DNA of 64,000 bases, taken from NCBI GenBank assembly GCA_016700075.1, contig CP065000.1, positions 2,852,001-2,916,000 of the forward strand, given 5' to 3'. This DNA comes from Acidobacteriota bacterium (GTDB taxonomy: Bacteria; Acidobacteriota; Blastocatellia; Pyrinomonadales; Pyrinomonadaceae). Shown in pieces: positions 42,365 to 51,367 of the stretch (position 1 is the stretch's first letter; the number at the start of each line of letters is the position of its first letter). The position numbers were made by a program, and so were the translations under genes. The notes under the pieces were generated by a model that had not been told where the DNA came from, made no database searches, and was given only the letters and a program-made list of their open reading frames with translations.

Positions 42365-43057
42365 CTAAATTCGCTTGGGCAGTAAATAAAGACCCGCCAA
42401 ATATAGAGCGATGGCAACAAAATGGATGTAGCCGCTCGACGGTGAGAATTCTGGCTTTCCGATAACCAACGCTATCGCCTCGCGGCCCGGATTTTCCCAG
42501 ATACGCTGCAGCCACGAGATATCGGCCGGGGACGCAAGGCTTGCGAGTACTATATATTTTGCGATGAATGCGATGCCGAAAAGCGTGCCGAAGCTCGCAA
42601 TGACCTTACGTGCGGGCATTTCTGCCAAAAGATTCGTCGCGATCGCCCAGAAAAAACAAAAGACGAACAACCAGTGAAGCAGGCCTTTCTCAGGAAGGAG
42701 GCTGTTGTATATTTGTGATGTTGCGGCAAATAGCGTCAGCAAGATGGCTACATTTGCGGCCTTTTTCAACATCGGATCGGCATCGCGGAACCAGCCGAAA
42801 AACGAAAGAACTTCTGCCCGGAAAACAAGCACTAATGTGAGCCCTGCGAGCACAAGCGTTATCAATTCCGGTGGCAGGAAGACGAACGAATTGTCTGACT
42901 GTGCCAGCCGCATGCCGCCGAGCAGTGTAACTATCAAGAATAGGAACGGAACAACAAGGTATGCGGTCCGGTCAGCCCTTTGCTCAGACGGCCGATCTTT
43001 CGGATGATCGGCAGTTACGATCTCGACATCAGCAATTTCGATCTCGTTTCGCTTCAT
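42365..43057 (-). CDS. Multi-pass membrane protein of unknown function
   Basis: A 230-residue protein with a charged N-terminus (about 30 residues) and about six hydrophobic helices (LVVPFLFLIVTLLGGM, LITLVLAGLTLVLVF, VAILLTLFAATSQIY, LFVFCFFWAIATNLLA, GTLFGIAFIAKYIVLAS and FVAIALYLAGLYLLP). No transporter or enzyme motif is visible. The start overlaps the stop of the upstream TPR-like gene (ATGA), and it is convergent with the anti-sigma gene. Confidence 0.7.
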   Translation of the reverse strand: MKRNEIEIADVEIVTADHPKDRPSEQRADRTAYLVVPFLFLIVTLLGGMRLAQSDNSFVFLPPELITLVLAGLTLVLVFRAEVLSFFGWFRDADPMLKKAANVAILLTLFAATSQIYNSLLPEKGLLHWLFVFCFFWAIATNLLAEMPARKVIASFGTLFGIAFIAKYIVLASLASPADISWLQRIWENPGREAIALVIGKPEFSPSSGYIHFVAIALYLAGLYLLPKRI

Positions 43058-43548
43058 TTTCTCTCCCGGAACAGCTTCAGCGGATTCAGGTCTTCGATGG
43101 TCATCTTTAGGCCGCTCTCAAGCTCGGCACGCAATGCGAACGGCGTTCTAAGCTTTAGGTCTTCATCATTGATCGCCAGGTCGGGGTTCAATTCCAACGC
43201 CCGATCTGCGGCTTCCAGGCCTTTTGCAAACAGGGCGTCGTCATTCGAAACACGTCCCCACCCTTCGCGGTAATAGGTGTAAGCGACATAGAACTGCGTC
43301 GCTGCATCACGTTTTTCGGGGTCGGCTCGCTCGAACGAATTCCTGGCGGCCGGGAATTCTTCGGCACGAAATTGTGCAACGCCGCGATCGAAAAGCTCTT
43401 TGTCGACCGAATAGACGCCTAAGGCGACCTGAGACCGCGTAACCACCTCCCACAGGCCTCTCGGTGCCGATGCATAAATGAACACGATGATCGCGAGGCC
43501 GACGGCCGCGATGGCGATGGTGAAATAATGGATAATCCTGTCGCTCAT
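43054..43548 (-). CDS. Membrane-anchored TPR-like protein
   Basis: A 164-residue protein with one N-terminal membrane helix (YFTIAIAAVGLAIIVFIYAS) and a periplasmic TPR-like part (LFDRGVAQFRAEEFPAARNS, FERADPEKRDAATQFYVAYT, KGLEAADRALELNPDLAIND). It is translationally coupled to the membrane protein downstream, so the two may form a complex. It is divergent from the first amidohydrolase gene. Function unknown. Confidence 0.7.
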   Translation of the reverse strand: MSDRIIHYFTIAIAAVGLAIIVFIYASAPRGLWEVVTRSQVALGVYSVDKELFDRGVAQFRAEEFPAARNSFERADPEKRDAATQFYVAYTYYREGWGRVSNDDALFAKGLEAADRALELNPDLAINDEDLKLRTPFALRAELESGLKMTIEDLNPLKLFRERK

Positions 43549-43589
43549 TGGTATAATCGGCTAACTCAAGGATACAAGTTCCGAACAAT

Positions 43590-45257
43590 ATGAAAAAGGC
43601 AATTCTTTTCTGTCAGGTTCTTCTGATCTCCGGCTTCGTGATCGCGGTCCAAGGCCAAATGCCGGCCGCCGACCTCGTTATCACTAACGCGAATGTCCGA
43701 ACGATGGATGCGAAACGTACGCTCGCGCGTTCGATAGCATTTCTTAACAGCCGCATCGTCGCCATTGGCACCGACGCTGACACAAAGCCATTGATCGGTT
43801 CACGAACAAAGGTCATCGACGCGAAAGGCAAGACGGTTTTGCCGGGCTTTAATGATGCCCACGTTCATTTTCTTGAGACGGGAGCTCAATTGTCGTCGGT
43901 CGATCTGCGTGATGCTGCAACACCGGAAGAATTCGTCCGGCGTATCAAAGAATTTGCCGCAAAACTGCCGAAAGGACGTTGGATACTCGGCGGAAAATGG
44001 GACCACGAGAATTGGAAGCCTAACAACCTGCCGACCGCGGCTATGATCGATGCCGTTACGCCCAACAATCCGGTTTTTATCGACCGACTCGACGGCCACA
44101 TGGCACTCGCGAATTCACTCGCGATGCAGAAGGCGGGCGTCAACAAGGACACAAAGGACGTTGACGGCGGCGAGATCGTCCGTGATCCGGCCGGCAATCC
44201 GACCGGCGTTTTTAAGGACGAGGCGATGGCATATTTCAATCGCGTGATACCGGAGCCGAGTTTTGAGGAAAGGCTGGAAGCTGCACTCGCCGCTACCGAA
44301 CACGCCGCCAGCCTCGGCATAACGAGCGTACAGGATATGTCCACAGGTACCGATGTCGGTGTTCTGCAGGAATTGTATAGGCAGGGAAAATTGAAGACCC
44401 GCGTTTATGGCTGTTCACCGCTCGGCGGTTATAAACGCTGGGAACAGGCGGGCGTTCGTTTCGCATTTGGCGATGCGATGCTGCGGGTCGGCTGTTTGAA
44501 AGGCTATGCGGACGGCAGCCTCGGTTCTACGACGGCGTGGTTCTTTGAGCCGTATCTTGACGCCCCGAATTCGGTCGGACTGCCGATGGCGGATGTGTTG
44601 ACGACAATGCGTGACAACGTGAAGGACGCCGACAACGCGGGCCTGCAGGTTCGCATCCACGCTATAGGCGACCGTGGAAATTCGGTGATCTTGGATCATT
44701 TTGAATCGGCCGAGCGTGCGAATGGCGTCCGCGACAGACGCTTCACCATCGAACACGCCCAGCATTTGCGAATGGACGAGATACCACGCTTCAGCAAACA
44801 AAAGGTAGTAGCGTCGATGCAGCCTTTCCATATCATTGACGACGGCCGCTGGGCATGGAAACGGCTCGATGAAAAGCGTCTGAAGGGTACATATGCCTTT
44901 CGTTCTCTGCTCGACGCGGGTGCGGTTTTGGCATTTGGATCAGATTCGCCGGTCGCACCGCTGAACCCGCTTTGGGGCGTTTACGCTTCGGTCACGCGTC
45001 GCACGCTCGACCACAAGAACCCCAACGGTTGGGTAGCGGAGCAGAAACTCAGCGTTGACGAGACAGTTCGGGCGTTCACGTGGGGCTCTGCGTTTGCTGA
45101 ATATCAGGACAACATTAAAGGCACCATTGAGGTAGGAAAGGTCGGCGATGTAGTGATCCTTTCTGACGATATTTTTACCATTGATCCGGTTAAGATCTGG
45201 GACACACAGGTGCTTTATACGATAGTTGACGGACGTGTGGTTTACGAGAAAAAGTAA
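43590..45257 (+). CDS. Exported amidohydrolase, YtcJ-like (copy 1)
   Basis: A 555-residue metal-dependent hydrolase of the amidohydrolase superfamily (YtcJ/exoenzyme regulatory protein AepA-like). The signal peptide MKKAILFCQVLLISGFVIAV ends near QG. Metal and active-site motifs are LPGFNDAHVHF (HxH), VGCLKGYADGSLGSTTAW (carbamylated Lys), VRIHAIGDRGNS (His), FTIEHAQHLRM (His) and LAFGSDSPV (Asp). Substrate unknown; related enzymes hydrolyse formamides or cyclic amides. It is followed directly by a shorter paralogue. Confidence 0.9.
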   Translation: MKKAILFCQVLLISGFVIAVQGQMPAADLVITNANVRTMDAKRTLARSIAFLNSRIVAIGTDADTKPLIGSRTKVIDAKGKTVLPGFNDAHVHFLETGAQLSSVDLRDAATPEEFVRRIKEFAAKLPKGRWILGGKWDHENWKPNNLPTAAMIDAVTPNNPVFIDRLDGHMALANSLAMQKAGVNKDTKDVDGGEIVRDPAGNPTGVFKDEAMAYFNRVIPEPSFEERLEAALAATEHAASLGITSVQDMSTGTDVGVLQELYRQGKLKTRVYGCSPLGGYKRWEQAGVRFAFGDAMLRVGCLKGYADGSLGSTTAWFFEPYLDAPNSVGLPMADVLTTMRDNVKDADNAGLQVRIHAIGDRGNSVILDHFESAERANGVRDRRFTIEHAQHLRMDEIPRFSKQKVVASMQPFHIIDDGRWAWKRLDEKRLKGTYAFRSLLDAGAVLAFGSDSPVAPLNPLWGVYASVTRRTLDHKNPNGWVAEQKLSVDETVRAFTWGSAFAEYQDNIKGTIEVGKVGDVVILSDDIFTIDPVKIWDTQVLYTIVDGRVVYEKK

Positions 45258-46734
45258 AGTACTTACAGCCTGCATCATTTTAGGGGCCGCATCGGCTGCG
45301 GCCCTTTTTGTGTTTTTGCCTTCAGACGCTTTAGCTCGTCAAAAACCTGCAAGCCTTATCATCGTCAACGCAAATATAAGAACTCTTGACGCCAAACAGC
45401 CTCGGGCTGAGGCGTTAGCGGTTTCCGGCGGGCGAATAATTGCGGTCGGAACCGGCGATGAGGTTAGGAAGCTGGCAGGTGCTGACACCGAGGTCATAGA
45501 CGCAAAGGGTCGCCTTGTCTTGCCGGGATTCAATGATTCTCACGTGCATTTCACGGCCGTTGGGAATCAGTTCTCGCACCTCGACCTTCGGCAAACTAGA
45601 TCACGCGAACAAATACTTGAACGCGTCAGAGAATACGTCGCCATTTTGCCTCGCGGACGGTGGATCATCGGTGCAGGCATTACCGAAAATATTCAATTCG
45701 AAGATACAGGCCTCCTGGACGCGGCATCGCCCGACAACCCTGTTCTGCTTTACTACTCCATCCCGAAGCGTGCGGCGGTCAATGCCTTGGCACTGAAGGC
45801 CGCTCGACTCAACAATGAAAAAGCAGTCGTCGCAGACGATGAAATGACGTGGGTCCGCAATGCAGCTCCACGCGATCACGCGACGAACTGGGCAGAAATT
45901 GCCGAGACCGCTTCGAATCTTGCTGCAACGCTCGGCGTGACTACGGTTCAGGATGTGCATTCCGACGACCTGGCCGAACTGATGAACGCTCTTGATCGGC
46001 AGGGCAAACTTAAAACGCGGATCTACGACTGTATCGGTATTGAGAAATATCGCGATGCAATTGACCGAGGGATGAAGGCCGGGGACGGAAATTCGATGGT
46101 TCGCGGAGGCTGCATAAAAGGAATGACGGAGGGCGATACGGACGATATTGATGAACTGACGCCGATCGTCATCGCGGCCGATAAGGCTGGCATTCAGGTC
46201 GCACTTCACGCTATCGGCGGCAGATCCGTCGCCGGAGCACTGACGATATTCGAGAATGCCGCAAAGGCGAACGGCCCGCGTGACCGGCGTTTTCGCGTGG
46301 AGCATGCCGCACGCTTTCGAAATGCCGATATTCCGCGGTTCGCACGCGGTAATTTCATCGCGTCGATGCAGCCCTTCTTATTTTACGGCGGTCCGGAATA
46401 TGGCGATGACTATTCCGCGATGTCAGCCGCGGGTGTTCGTTTTGCATTTGGCTCCGACGCGTCGATGATCGATCTGAATCCGATGCTCGGGATACACGCG
46501 GCTGTAAACAGCGGAGGACGTTCCATTTCTGTGGAAGAGGCCGTGAGAGCATATACTGTGGGCAGCTCGTACGCAGAATTTGCCGAGAACGCAAAAGGGA
46601 CGCTTGCCGAGGGCAGACTTGCTGATCTCGTTATGCTTTCCGAGGATATTTTTACCATTGACCGCGGCCGGATACGCGACGTGCGGATCGTGTTAACGGT
46701 CGTCAACGGAAGGGTCGTATTTCAGTCCAGATAG
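45235..46734 (+). CDS. Exported amidohydrolase, YtcJ-like (copy 2, altered active site)
   Basis: A 499-residue paralogue of the preceding gene with an N-terminal membrane anchor or signal (VLTACIILGAASAAALFVFL). It keeps LPGFNDSHVHF (HxH), the Lys in GGCIKGMTEG, RVEHAARFRN and FAFGSDASM. It lacks the DGSLGSTTAW segment of copy 1, and HAIGDRGN has become HAIGGRSV, losing the Asp. It may be degenerate or have changed substrate. GTG 45235, inside the end of copy 1, is the likely start; no ATG is available. A terminator hairpin lies in its signal-coding region. Confidence 0.8.
   Translation: MWFTRKSKVLTACIILGAASAAALFVFLPSDALARQKPASLIIVNANIRTLDAKQPRAEALAVSGGRIIAVGTGDEVRKLAGADTEVIDAKGRLVLPGFNDSHVHFTAVGNQFSHLDLRQTRSREQILERVREYVAILPRGRWIIGAGITENIQFEDTGLLDAASPDNPVLLYYSIPKRAAVNALALKAARLNNEKAVVADDEMTWVRNAAPRDHATNWAEIAETASNLAATLGVTTVQDVHSDDLAELMNALDRQGKLKTRIYDCIGIEKYRDAIDRGMKAGDGNSMVRGGCIKGMTEGDTDDIDELTPIVIAADKAGIQVALHAIGGRSVAGALTIFENAAKANGPRDRRFRVEHAARFRNADIPRFARGNFIASMQPFLFYGGPEYGDDYSAMSAAGVRFAFGSDASMIDLNPMLGIHAAVNSGGRSISVEEAVRAYTVGSSYAEFAENAKGTLAEGRLADLVMLSEDIFTIDRGRIRDVRIVLTVVNGRVVFQSR
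45284..45317 (+). terminator. Terminator-like hairpin inside the start of amidohydrolase copy 2
   Basis: GGGCCGC (45284-45290) pairs perfectly with GCGGCCC (45298-45304), followed by TTTTTGTGTTTTT. It lies 27 bases after the copy 1 stop, within the coding frame of copy 2. Confidence 0.75.
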
Positions 46735-46769
46735 GAAGTTGTTGCAGAGCCGTGCGGCCTTAAGGTTTT

Positions 46770-46778
46770 CTGCTATAA
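46770..46778 (+). promoter_or_regulatory. Extended -10 element (TGCTATAAT) before DUF4920 gene
   Basis: TGCTATAAT ends 24 bases before the ATG of the DUF4920 gene. No good -35 is seen at the normal distance, as is usual for extended -10 promoters. Confidence 0.5.
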
Positions 46779-46802
46779 TTTAGAAATTGGCGCCATATTT
46801 TA

Positions 46803-47369
46803 ATGCTTATGAAAAAAACATCATTCTTGTTCGTTGCAATATTTCTTTTGGCCGGATTCTCGGCATCGTTCGCACAGTCCGCCGATTCAGTAAAGCCTGA
46901 ACTCAACAGCAAAGGTGAGCCGGTTCACAAGAGCAGTCAAAACGCTCCGGTTGACCTGAGATCGGGAGAAAAGATCACCCGCGGTGCGGCACTTGCCAAC
47001 GGTGTGAAGAAGGCTTCGGTTGAAAAGGCCCTGGCTGATCCGTCAAAGTTCGAGGGCAAGACCGTCGAGGTCAGCGGCGTGATCGTTCGTTCGTGCAAGA
47101 CCGAAGGCTGCTGGATGGAAATGGCAGACAAAGAAGGCGGCAAGTCTGTACGTGTTACTTTTGGTGATCACGCATTCTTCATTCCGCTCAATGCTGCCGG
47201 CTTGAAGGTACGTGCACAGGGCGTTTTCAAAACGAACGTGCTGCCTAAAGACAAGGTCGATCACCTGATGAACGACGACGGTGCAAAGTTTGAAAAGATC
47301 AACGCAGACGGCTCGGTGACCGAGGTCAAATTTGACGCCACTGGCGTCGTGTTGACGAAATCGAAGTAG
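46803..47369 (+). CDS. Secreted DUF4920-type protein
   Basis: A 188-residue exported protein. MKKTSFLFVAIFLLAGFSAS gives a signal peptide ending near FAQ, with the ATG at 46803 or 46809. The OB-like core VEVSGVIVRSCKTEGCWMEM, SVRVTFGDHAFFIPLNAAG and VRAQGVFKTNVLPKDKVDHL matches DUF4920, where the conserved CxxxxCWM pair may bind metal. Ends with the short tail VVLTKSK. Role unknown; other members sit near copper or redox genes. Confidence 0.8.
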   Translation: MLMKKTSFLFVAIFLLAGFSASFAQSADSVKPELNSKGEPVHKSSQNAPVDLRSGEKITRGAALANGVKKASVEKALADPSKFEGKTVEVSGVIVRSCKTEGCWMEMADKEGGKSVRVTFGDHAFFIPLNAAGLKVRAQGVFKTNVLPKDKVDHLMNDDGAKFEKINADGSVTEVKFDATGVVLTKSK

Positions 47370-47389
47370 TTTCATTTTAAATTCAAGGA

Positions 47390-47424
47390 AAGGTCCGGCC
47401 TCATTATGTGTGCCGGCCTTTTTT
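47390..47424 (+). terminator. Intrinsic terminator after the DUF4920 gene
   Basis: AAGG(T)CCGGC pairs with GCCGGCCTT around a 12-base loop, with one bulged T, then TTTTTT. Confidence 0.8.
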
Positions 47425-47538
47425 CTCGTGCACGGCATCAATTGGAGGTGGCTGTGCAATGTATGGTAAATTAGCAGAAATTTGCTTCTCCCATTTGCGT
47501 TAATCCTTTTCCACACTTCGATATAGAGGAACACCACC

Positions 47539-47760
47539 ATGTTGGTCAAAGCAGCCATTGTTATCGGCATACTCGGCGTCTTGCTTGGCATAGCGGTCAC
47601 TGCCGTGTCCGCATTGCTCCCGGAACTCACCAGCGGACGCGTGAGTTGGGAGGAGGCAGCCCTCGGGATAGTTCCGGGCCTGTTGGTTTTAATGTTTTCG
47701 GGGTTGATGGTGATCGTCGCAGTGATCGTTCTCATCATCCAACGCAACAAGAAAAACTAA
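47539..47760 (+). CDS. Small two-helix membrane protein
   Basis: A 73-residue protein with two hydrophobic helices (AAIVIGILGVLLGIAVTAVS and LGIVPGLLVLMFSGLMVIV) and a basic C-terminus (QRNKKN). No family is recognised. It precedes the secreted hypothetical gene by 30 bases on the same strand. Confidence 0.65.
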   Translation: MLVKAAIVIGILGVLLGIAVTAVSALLPELTSGRVSWEEAALGIVPGLLVLMFSGLMVIVAVIVLIIQRNKKN

Positions 47761-47790
47761 ATAGTAGAAAAACACAAAAAGGAGGATTTA

Positions 47791-48438
47791 GTGATCATTA
47801 CCAGAACGTTAGTCAGACTTTCAATTCTGTTCATCGTGGGCTCGGCCGCAGCGGGAACCGCAAATGCCCAACCTACGGATGCGCAAATTAAACGTGAGCT
47901 ATCAGGGCCGAAGACGGTCTCTGTAACGCTGGGCGGACCGGGCAAAAGGGAATGGAGTACAACTTACAAGAAGTATATTTGGTCGCGAAGCTTTACTGCT
48001 AAGGAGCGAACAGATGATCCAAAGGTGAATATCATCATTAGGGGGTCTGCTGCGTACGACATAGTTGGCGGCCGTTACCAGTTTTGGCGAACGTTCATTT
48101 CCTCAAATGAATTCGAGGGGATACCAAACCCAACTTCTGACGATGTTAATTCCCTGATCGAGAAATTCGGCCTCCCAAAGTTCATGGGCAATGCCTACCA
48201 TAGCCGTGTTATTGGTGAGGTCGAGTCGATCGGGCTCTCCGAAGAACCCAAATTTGTTTGGCATACCGTAAATTCCGTGTCGTTCAACGTGACTGCCGTC
48301 TATCGCGAACGTATAAATGATATCGGCGGCAGCGAGCGCATTTCTCAGGTATTTGAGATACGGTTATACCGAAACAACATCAGCGCGGAATGGCACAACA
48401 TGATCTCGTCCGCTCGAGATAGAACGGTTTTTGAGTAA
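47791..48438 (+). CDS. Secreted hypothetical protein
   Basis: A 215-residue exported protein. A GTG start with a good AGGAGG SD six bases before it opens MIITRTLVRLSILFIVGSAA, a signal peptide ending at TANAQ. The mature part (VSVTLGGPGKREWSTTYKKY, GGRYQFWRTFISSNEFEGIP, VFEIRLYRNNISAEWHNMIS) is not a family I recognise. It is mostly soluble, with aromatic and basic residues mixed. Confidence 0.6.
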   Translation: MIITRTLVRLSILFIVGSAAAGTANAQPTDAQIKRELSGPKTVSVTLGGPGKREWSTTYKKYIWSRSFTAKERTDDPKVNIIIRGSAAYDIVGGRYQFWRTFISSNEFEGIPNPTSDDVNSLIEKFGLPKFMGNAYHSRVIGEVESIGLSEEPKFVWHTVNSVSFNVTAVYRERINDIGGSERISQVFEIRLYRNNISAEWHNMISSARDRTVFE

Positions 48439-48459
48439 GCTGTTGAGATCGACCTTTGA

Positions 48460-48488
48460 AAGGGGCCGGATGCACAGCACCGGCCTTT
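48460..48488 (+). terminator. Intrinsic terminator before dus gene
   Basis: GGCCGG and CCGGCC pair around a 10-base loop, extended by A-T/G-U pairs, followed by TTTT. It separates the secreted-protein gene from dus. Confidence 0.7.
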
Positions 48489-48573
48489 TCAGTTTGTGCA
48501 AATCATCCCGGTGATGAAAAGCCGCTGTGATTTCGCTATATTAGACGTTCGGGCCTAGACGCCGCATTTTCTG

Positions 48574-49644
48574 ATGAGATCATTCTTCATCCGAGATATT
48601 CAAATCGACCCGCCTCTGATCCTTTCACCGATGGCCGGCGTGACCGACTATACCTTTCGCCGGTTGATCAAGCGTCGAGGCGGTGTCGGTCTTGTCGTGT
48701 CCGAATTCATCTCCGTTGAGGGCCTTACACGCAACAATCCGAAATCGAAACGCCAGATGCGTTTCGACGAAGAAGAACGGCCTTTTGCGGTTCAGATCTT
48801 CGGCGGACGGCCCGAGCGAATGGCGATGGGCGCCGAAATGGCGCAGGAGGTCGGTGCCGATATTTTGGACGTCAACTGCGGCTGCCCGGCTCCAAAGGTG
48901 GTCAAGAACGGCGGCGGTTCAGGCCTGCTGCGCGAGCCGCAGCTTCTCGAGACGATACTCAAAGAGATCAAAAGGTCCATCACTATACCGCTGACGCTCA
49001 AGCTGCGGACCGGCTATACGGAATCGACCATCAACGTTGTCGATGTTGCGAAAATGGCAGAGCAGTGCGGCGTCGAACACATACAGGTTCACGGGCGAAC
49101 GCGCGAACAGGGCTATAAGGGGCTCGCCAATTGGGATGTTATACGGCAGGTCAAAGAAGCAGTGAGTATTCCGGTGTCGGGAAATGGTGACATTACGACC
49201 ATCGAATACGGCATGCAGAAATGGCGTGAATCGGGTGTTGACGGCATCTTGATCGGCCGCGGTGCGATGCAGAATCCGTGGATATTTCGCCAGTTCGAGG
49301 ACGTGTTAGCGGGCCGCGAACCGTATCAGCCCGATGTTATCGAAAAGAAGGACGTTCTACTTGAGTTTTTCTCAATGTGCCGCGAGGAAATGCCGGAGAT
49401 CGTAGCTTTGGGCAAAATGAAGCAGCTCGCGGGGCAGTTCACGAAAGGGCTCGTTGGCGGTGCGCAGTTTCGCCAAACTCTTTACCATTCACATTCTGCC
49501 GAAGAAATACTCGACAATATTCAAACCTATTTCGATACGCTGGATCAACGCTCGACATTCGGGGACGGCGTTGTAGAGGCAGATGCAGATCTCGAGTTCA
49601 CATCCTGTGAGGCACCCGAACTGATCGAAACGGCATCTGTTTGA
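48574..49644 (+). CDS. dusB: tRNA-dihydrouridine synthase
   Basis: A 356-residue FMN enzyme that reduces uridine in the tRNA D-loop. Motifs are LSPMAGVTDYTFRRLIKRRG, DVNCGCPAPKVVKNGGGSGL (catalytic Cys), TLKLRTGYTE, IQVHGRTREQGYKGLANW and GILIGRGAMQNPWIF. The length and spacing fit the DusB group. A 6-base gap to the next gene suggests co-transcription with the small secreted protein. Confidence 0.93.
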   Translation: MRSFFIRDIQIDPPLILSPMAGVTDYTFRRLIKRRGGVGLVVSEFISVEGLTRNNPKSKRQMRFDEEERPFAVQIFGGRPERMAMGAEMAQEVGADILDVNCGCPAPKVVKNGGGSGLLREPQLLETILKEIKRSITIPLTLKLRTGYTESTINVVDVAKMAEQCGVEHIQVHGRTREQGYKGLANWDVIRQVKEAVSIPVSGNGDITTIEYGMQKWRESGVDGILIGRGAMQNPWIFRQFEDVLAGREPYQPDVIEKKDVLLEFFSMCREEMPEIVALGKMKQLAGQFTKGLVGGAQFRQTLYHSHSAEEILDNIQTYFDTLDQRSTFGDGVVEADADLEFTSCEAPELIETASV

Positions 49645-49650
49645 AGTAAT

Positions 49651-50085
49651 ATGAGGTTTATTTTTTCAACGGCGGTGGTGTTAGCTATTTTCGCATTTGC
49701 AGCCCTGGAAGCCGATGCTCAAACCGGCGAGCCCGGACCGATCAAATCTTCGCCCGCCTACGCCGAGATACTGCTTCGCAAGACTGAACTGATGTCTGAG
49801 ATCGCTGCGGTTGCGCCCGATTACACGGACACGAATCCGCGAATACTCGACCTGCGAAATGAACTTGCCGCCATCGATCGGCTACTACTCCGTGTTTTCG
49901 CGGTGCCGCCGGCAGATACCGCAAGACTCACTCAAGCTCTGGGAAAACTGATCCTCAAGCAAGCGGCATTGGAAGCGGACCTTGCCCGCTTGTCGCGTGC
50001 CTATGCCGCAGAGCACCCCGAAGTAAAACGAGCAAAGCGACGCCTTGATGCTTTCGATGCCGCCGTCAAGGAAATACTCAAATAA
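49651..50085 (+). CDS. Secreted coiled-coil protein
   Basis: A 144-residue exported protein. The signal peptide MRFIFSTAVVLAIFAFAALE ends near ADA. Two helical segments (SPAYAEILLRKTELMSEIAA, EADLARLSRAYAAEHPEVKR) have heptad spacing that recalls the coiled coil of Wzz/GumC proteins. No membrane anchor at the C-terminus. Function unknown. Confidence 0.55.
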   Translation: MRFIFSTAVVLAIFAFAALEADAQTGEPGPIKSSPAYAEILLRKTELMSEIAAVAPDYTDTNPRILDLRNELAAIDRLLLRVFAVPPADTARLTQALGKLILKQAALEADLARLSRAYAAEHPEVKRAKRRLDAFDAAVKEILK

Positions 50086-50111
50086 AAAAGCCGCCCGGCG
50101 AGAGCGGCTTT
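50081..50111 (-). terminator. Bidirectional terminator between the coiled-coil and PPIase genes
   Basis: AAAGCCGC (50087-50094) pairs with GCGGCTTT (50104-50111). The minus-strand side runs into TTTTTTATTTG, so it mainly ends the PPIase gene; the plus side has only a short T tract. Confidence 0.75.
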
Positions 50112-50133
50112 ACAAAAGCAATTTCCAAAGATT

Positions 50134-51198
50134 TCAGTTTCCTTCTTTTGTTTTTCGTTCGTCAGCGAAAAGTATCGGCGAAACTGTAGGACGATATGTG
50201 TCGCTGATCTTGATGTAGGCGTCTTCGCGGAGTTTTGCCATGAACTTCTTCTGCTCTTCCGGGGCCTTTTCGTTCATCATCGCCATGCGTACGGCGTTCT
50301 CATCGAAAAACGACTCGCTGCTGGCTTCCTCGCGGCCGTCAACGCGGAGAATGACGAGCCCCATCTTATCGACCTCGAAAGGTTCAGTGTAGCTCCCGAT
50401 CTTTACGCCCTTTAACGGCGTTGCCACAACTTCCATCAACTCGCTCACTGGCAAACGCTCTGCCTTTCCGCTGCCTTGCGTCAAAAGGCCGGGATCGCCT
50501 GACTCTTTTGCGATCTTGTCGAAATCTCCGCCGTTCTTCAACTGCTCCATTATCTGACGAGCCTTGGTCTTGACATCAGCTTCGTTTCGTCCCGCATAGC
50601 CGAGGAACAGTTCACTGACAGATACCATTTCAGGCTTAGTGAAGCGGGATTTGTTCTTTTCGAAATAATCGCGGATATCCTTTGCGCTTGGCTGCCAGTA
50701 GAGTTTCATGGTCACCTCACGCTGGATAACGCGGTCCCTGGTCGCCTGCTTTCGCCACGTTTCACGGAGGTCTTTCGGATCAATATTGCTCTTTTCCATC
50801 TCCGCGTAGAGTGCCTCGACGGTCCTTAGGCCATATTGCTTCATGATCTCGAGAAACCGCTGGTTCAGGTTTGCCTCGATCTCGTTCTCGATACCAAGTT
50901 CTTTCGAGCGTTGGATCAAAAGTTCTTCGTTTATCAGATTGGCGATCAATTCACCCTGCTTTTCATCGACCAAGCGTTGTGCTTCCTCACGTGTTTTGCC
51001 CTCGGCGACGTAGCTGTCAACGATCATTCTAAGTTCGCGTTTGACGCGCGAAAGGGTAATTACGCCGTCGTTGACCTGCGCGATCACCTCATCAATGACC
51101 CGGACCTCAGTTTCCTGAGCCGATGTCGAAAGGGCAGCGCCGAACAATAGAACCAGAGAGCACGTCAGAACCGTAAAATGATGCCTAAAAAGTTTCAT
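50134..51198 (-). CDS. SurA-like periplasmic peptidyl-prolyl isomerase
   Basis: A 354-residue exported chaperone. The signal peptide MKLFRHHFTVLTCSLVLLFG ends at STSAQ. The N-terminal SurA-type helical part (VIAQVNDGVITLSRVKRELR, EELLIQRSKELGIENEIEAN) is followed by one parvulin domain (SVSELFLGYAGRNEADVKTK, GGDFDKIAKESGDPGLLTQG, KIGSYTEPFEVDKMGLVIL). Only one rotamase domain is present, whereas E. coli SurA has two. It likely helps fold outer-membrane proteins. Confidence 0.88.
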   Translation of the reverse strand: MKLFRHHFTVLTCSLVLLFGAALSTSAQETEVRVIDEVIAQVNDGVITLSRVKRELRMIVDSYVAEGKTREEAQRLVDEKQGELIANLINEELLIQRSKELGIENEIEANLNQRFLEIMKQYGLRTVEALYAEMEKSNIDPKDLRETWRKQATRDRVIQREVTMKLYWQPSAKDIRDYFEKNKSRFTKPEMVSVSELFLGYAGRNEADVKTKARQIMEQLKNGGDFDKIAKESGDPGLLTQGSGKAERLPVSELMEVVATPLKGVKIGSYTEPFEVDKMGLVILRVDGREEASSESFFDENAVRMAMMNEKAPEEQKKFMAKLREDAYIKISDTYRPTVSPILFADERKTKEGN

Positions 51199-51367
51199 AC
51201 AAAAAGATCCGCCAAAGCCGTAAAGATCAAAAAAAGCGTCGAAGCTTTGATGCGTTTGCGGCCCCGTGAGTTTGTCGCGGCGTCCCGGCCTCAGAGAAAG
51301 CGGGAAAGTGCGCGGATTCGCAATTTTCTTATGTTAGCAGGTTTCTGCGCCCGATTCACCAAACGCG

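Noticed and set aside
43054..43548. TPR-like membrane protein and its partner as part of a secretion system
   Set aside because: No secretion ATPase, channel or other component is nearby; only a two-gene pair can be supported.
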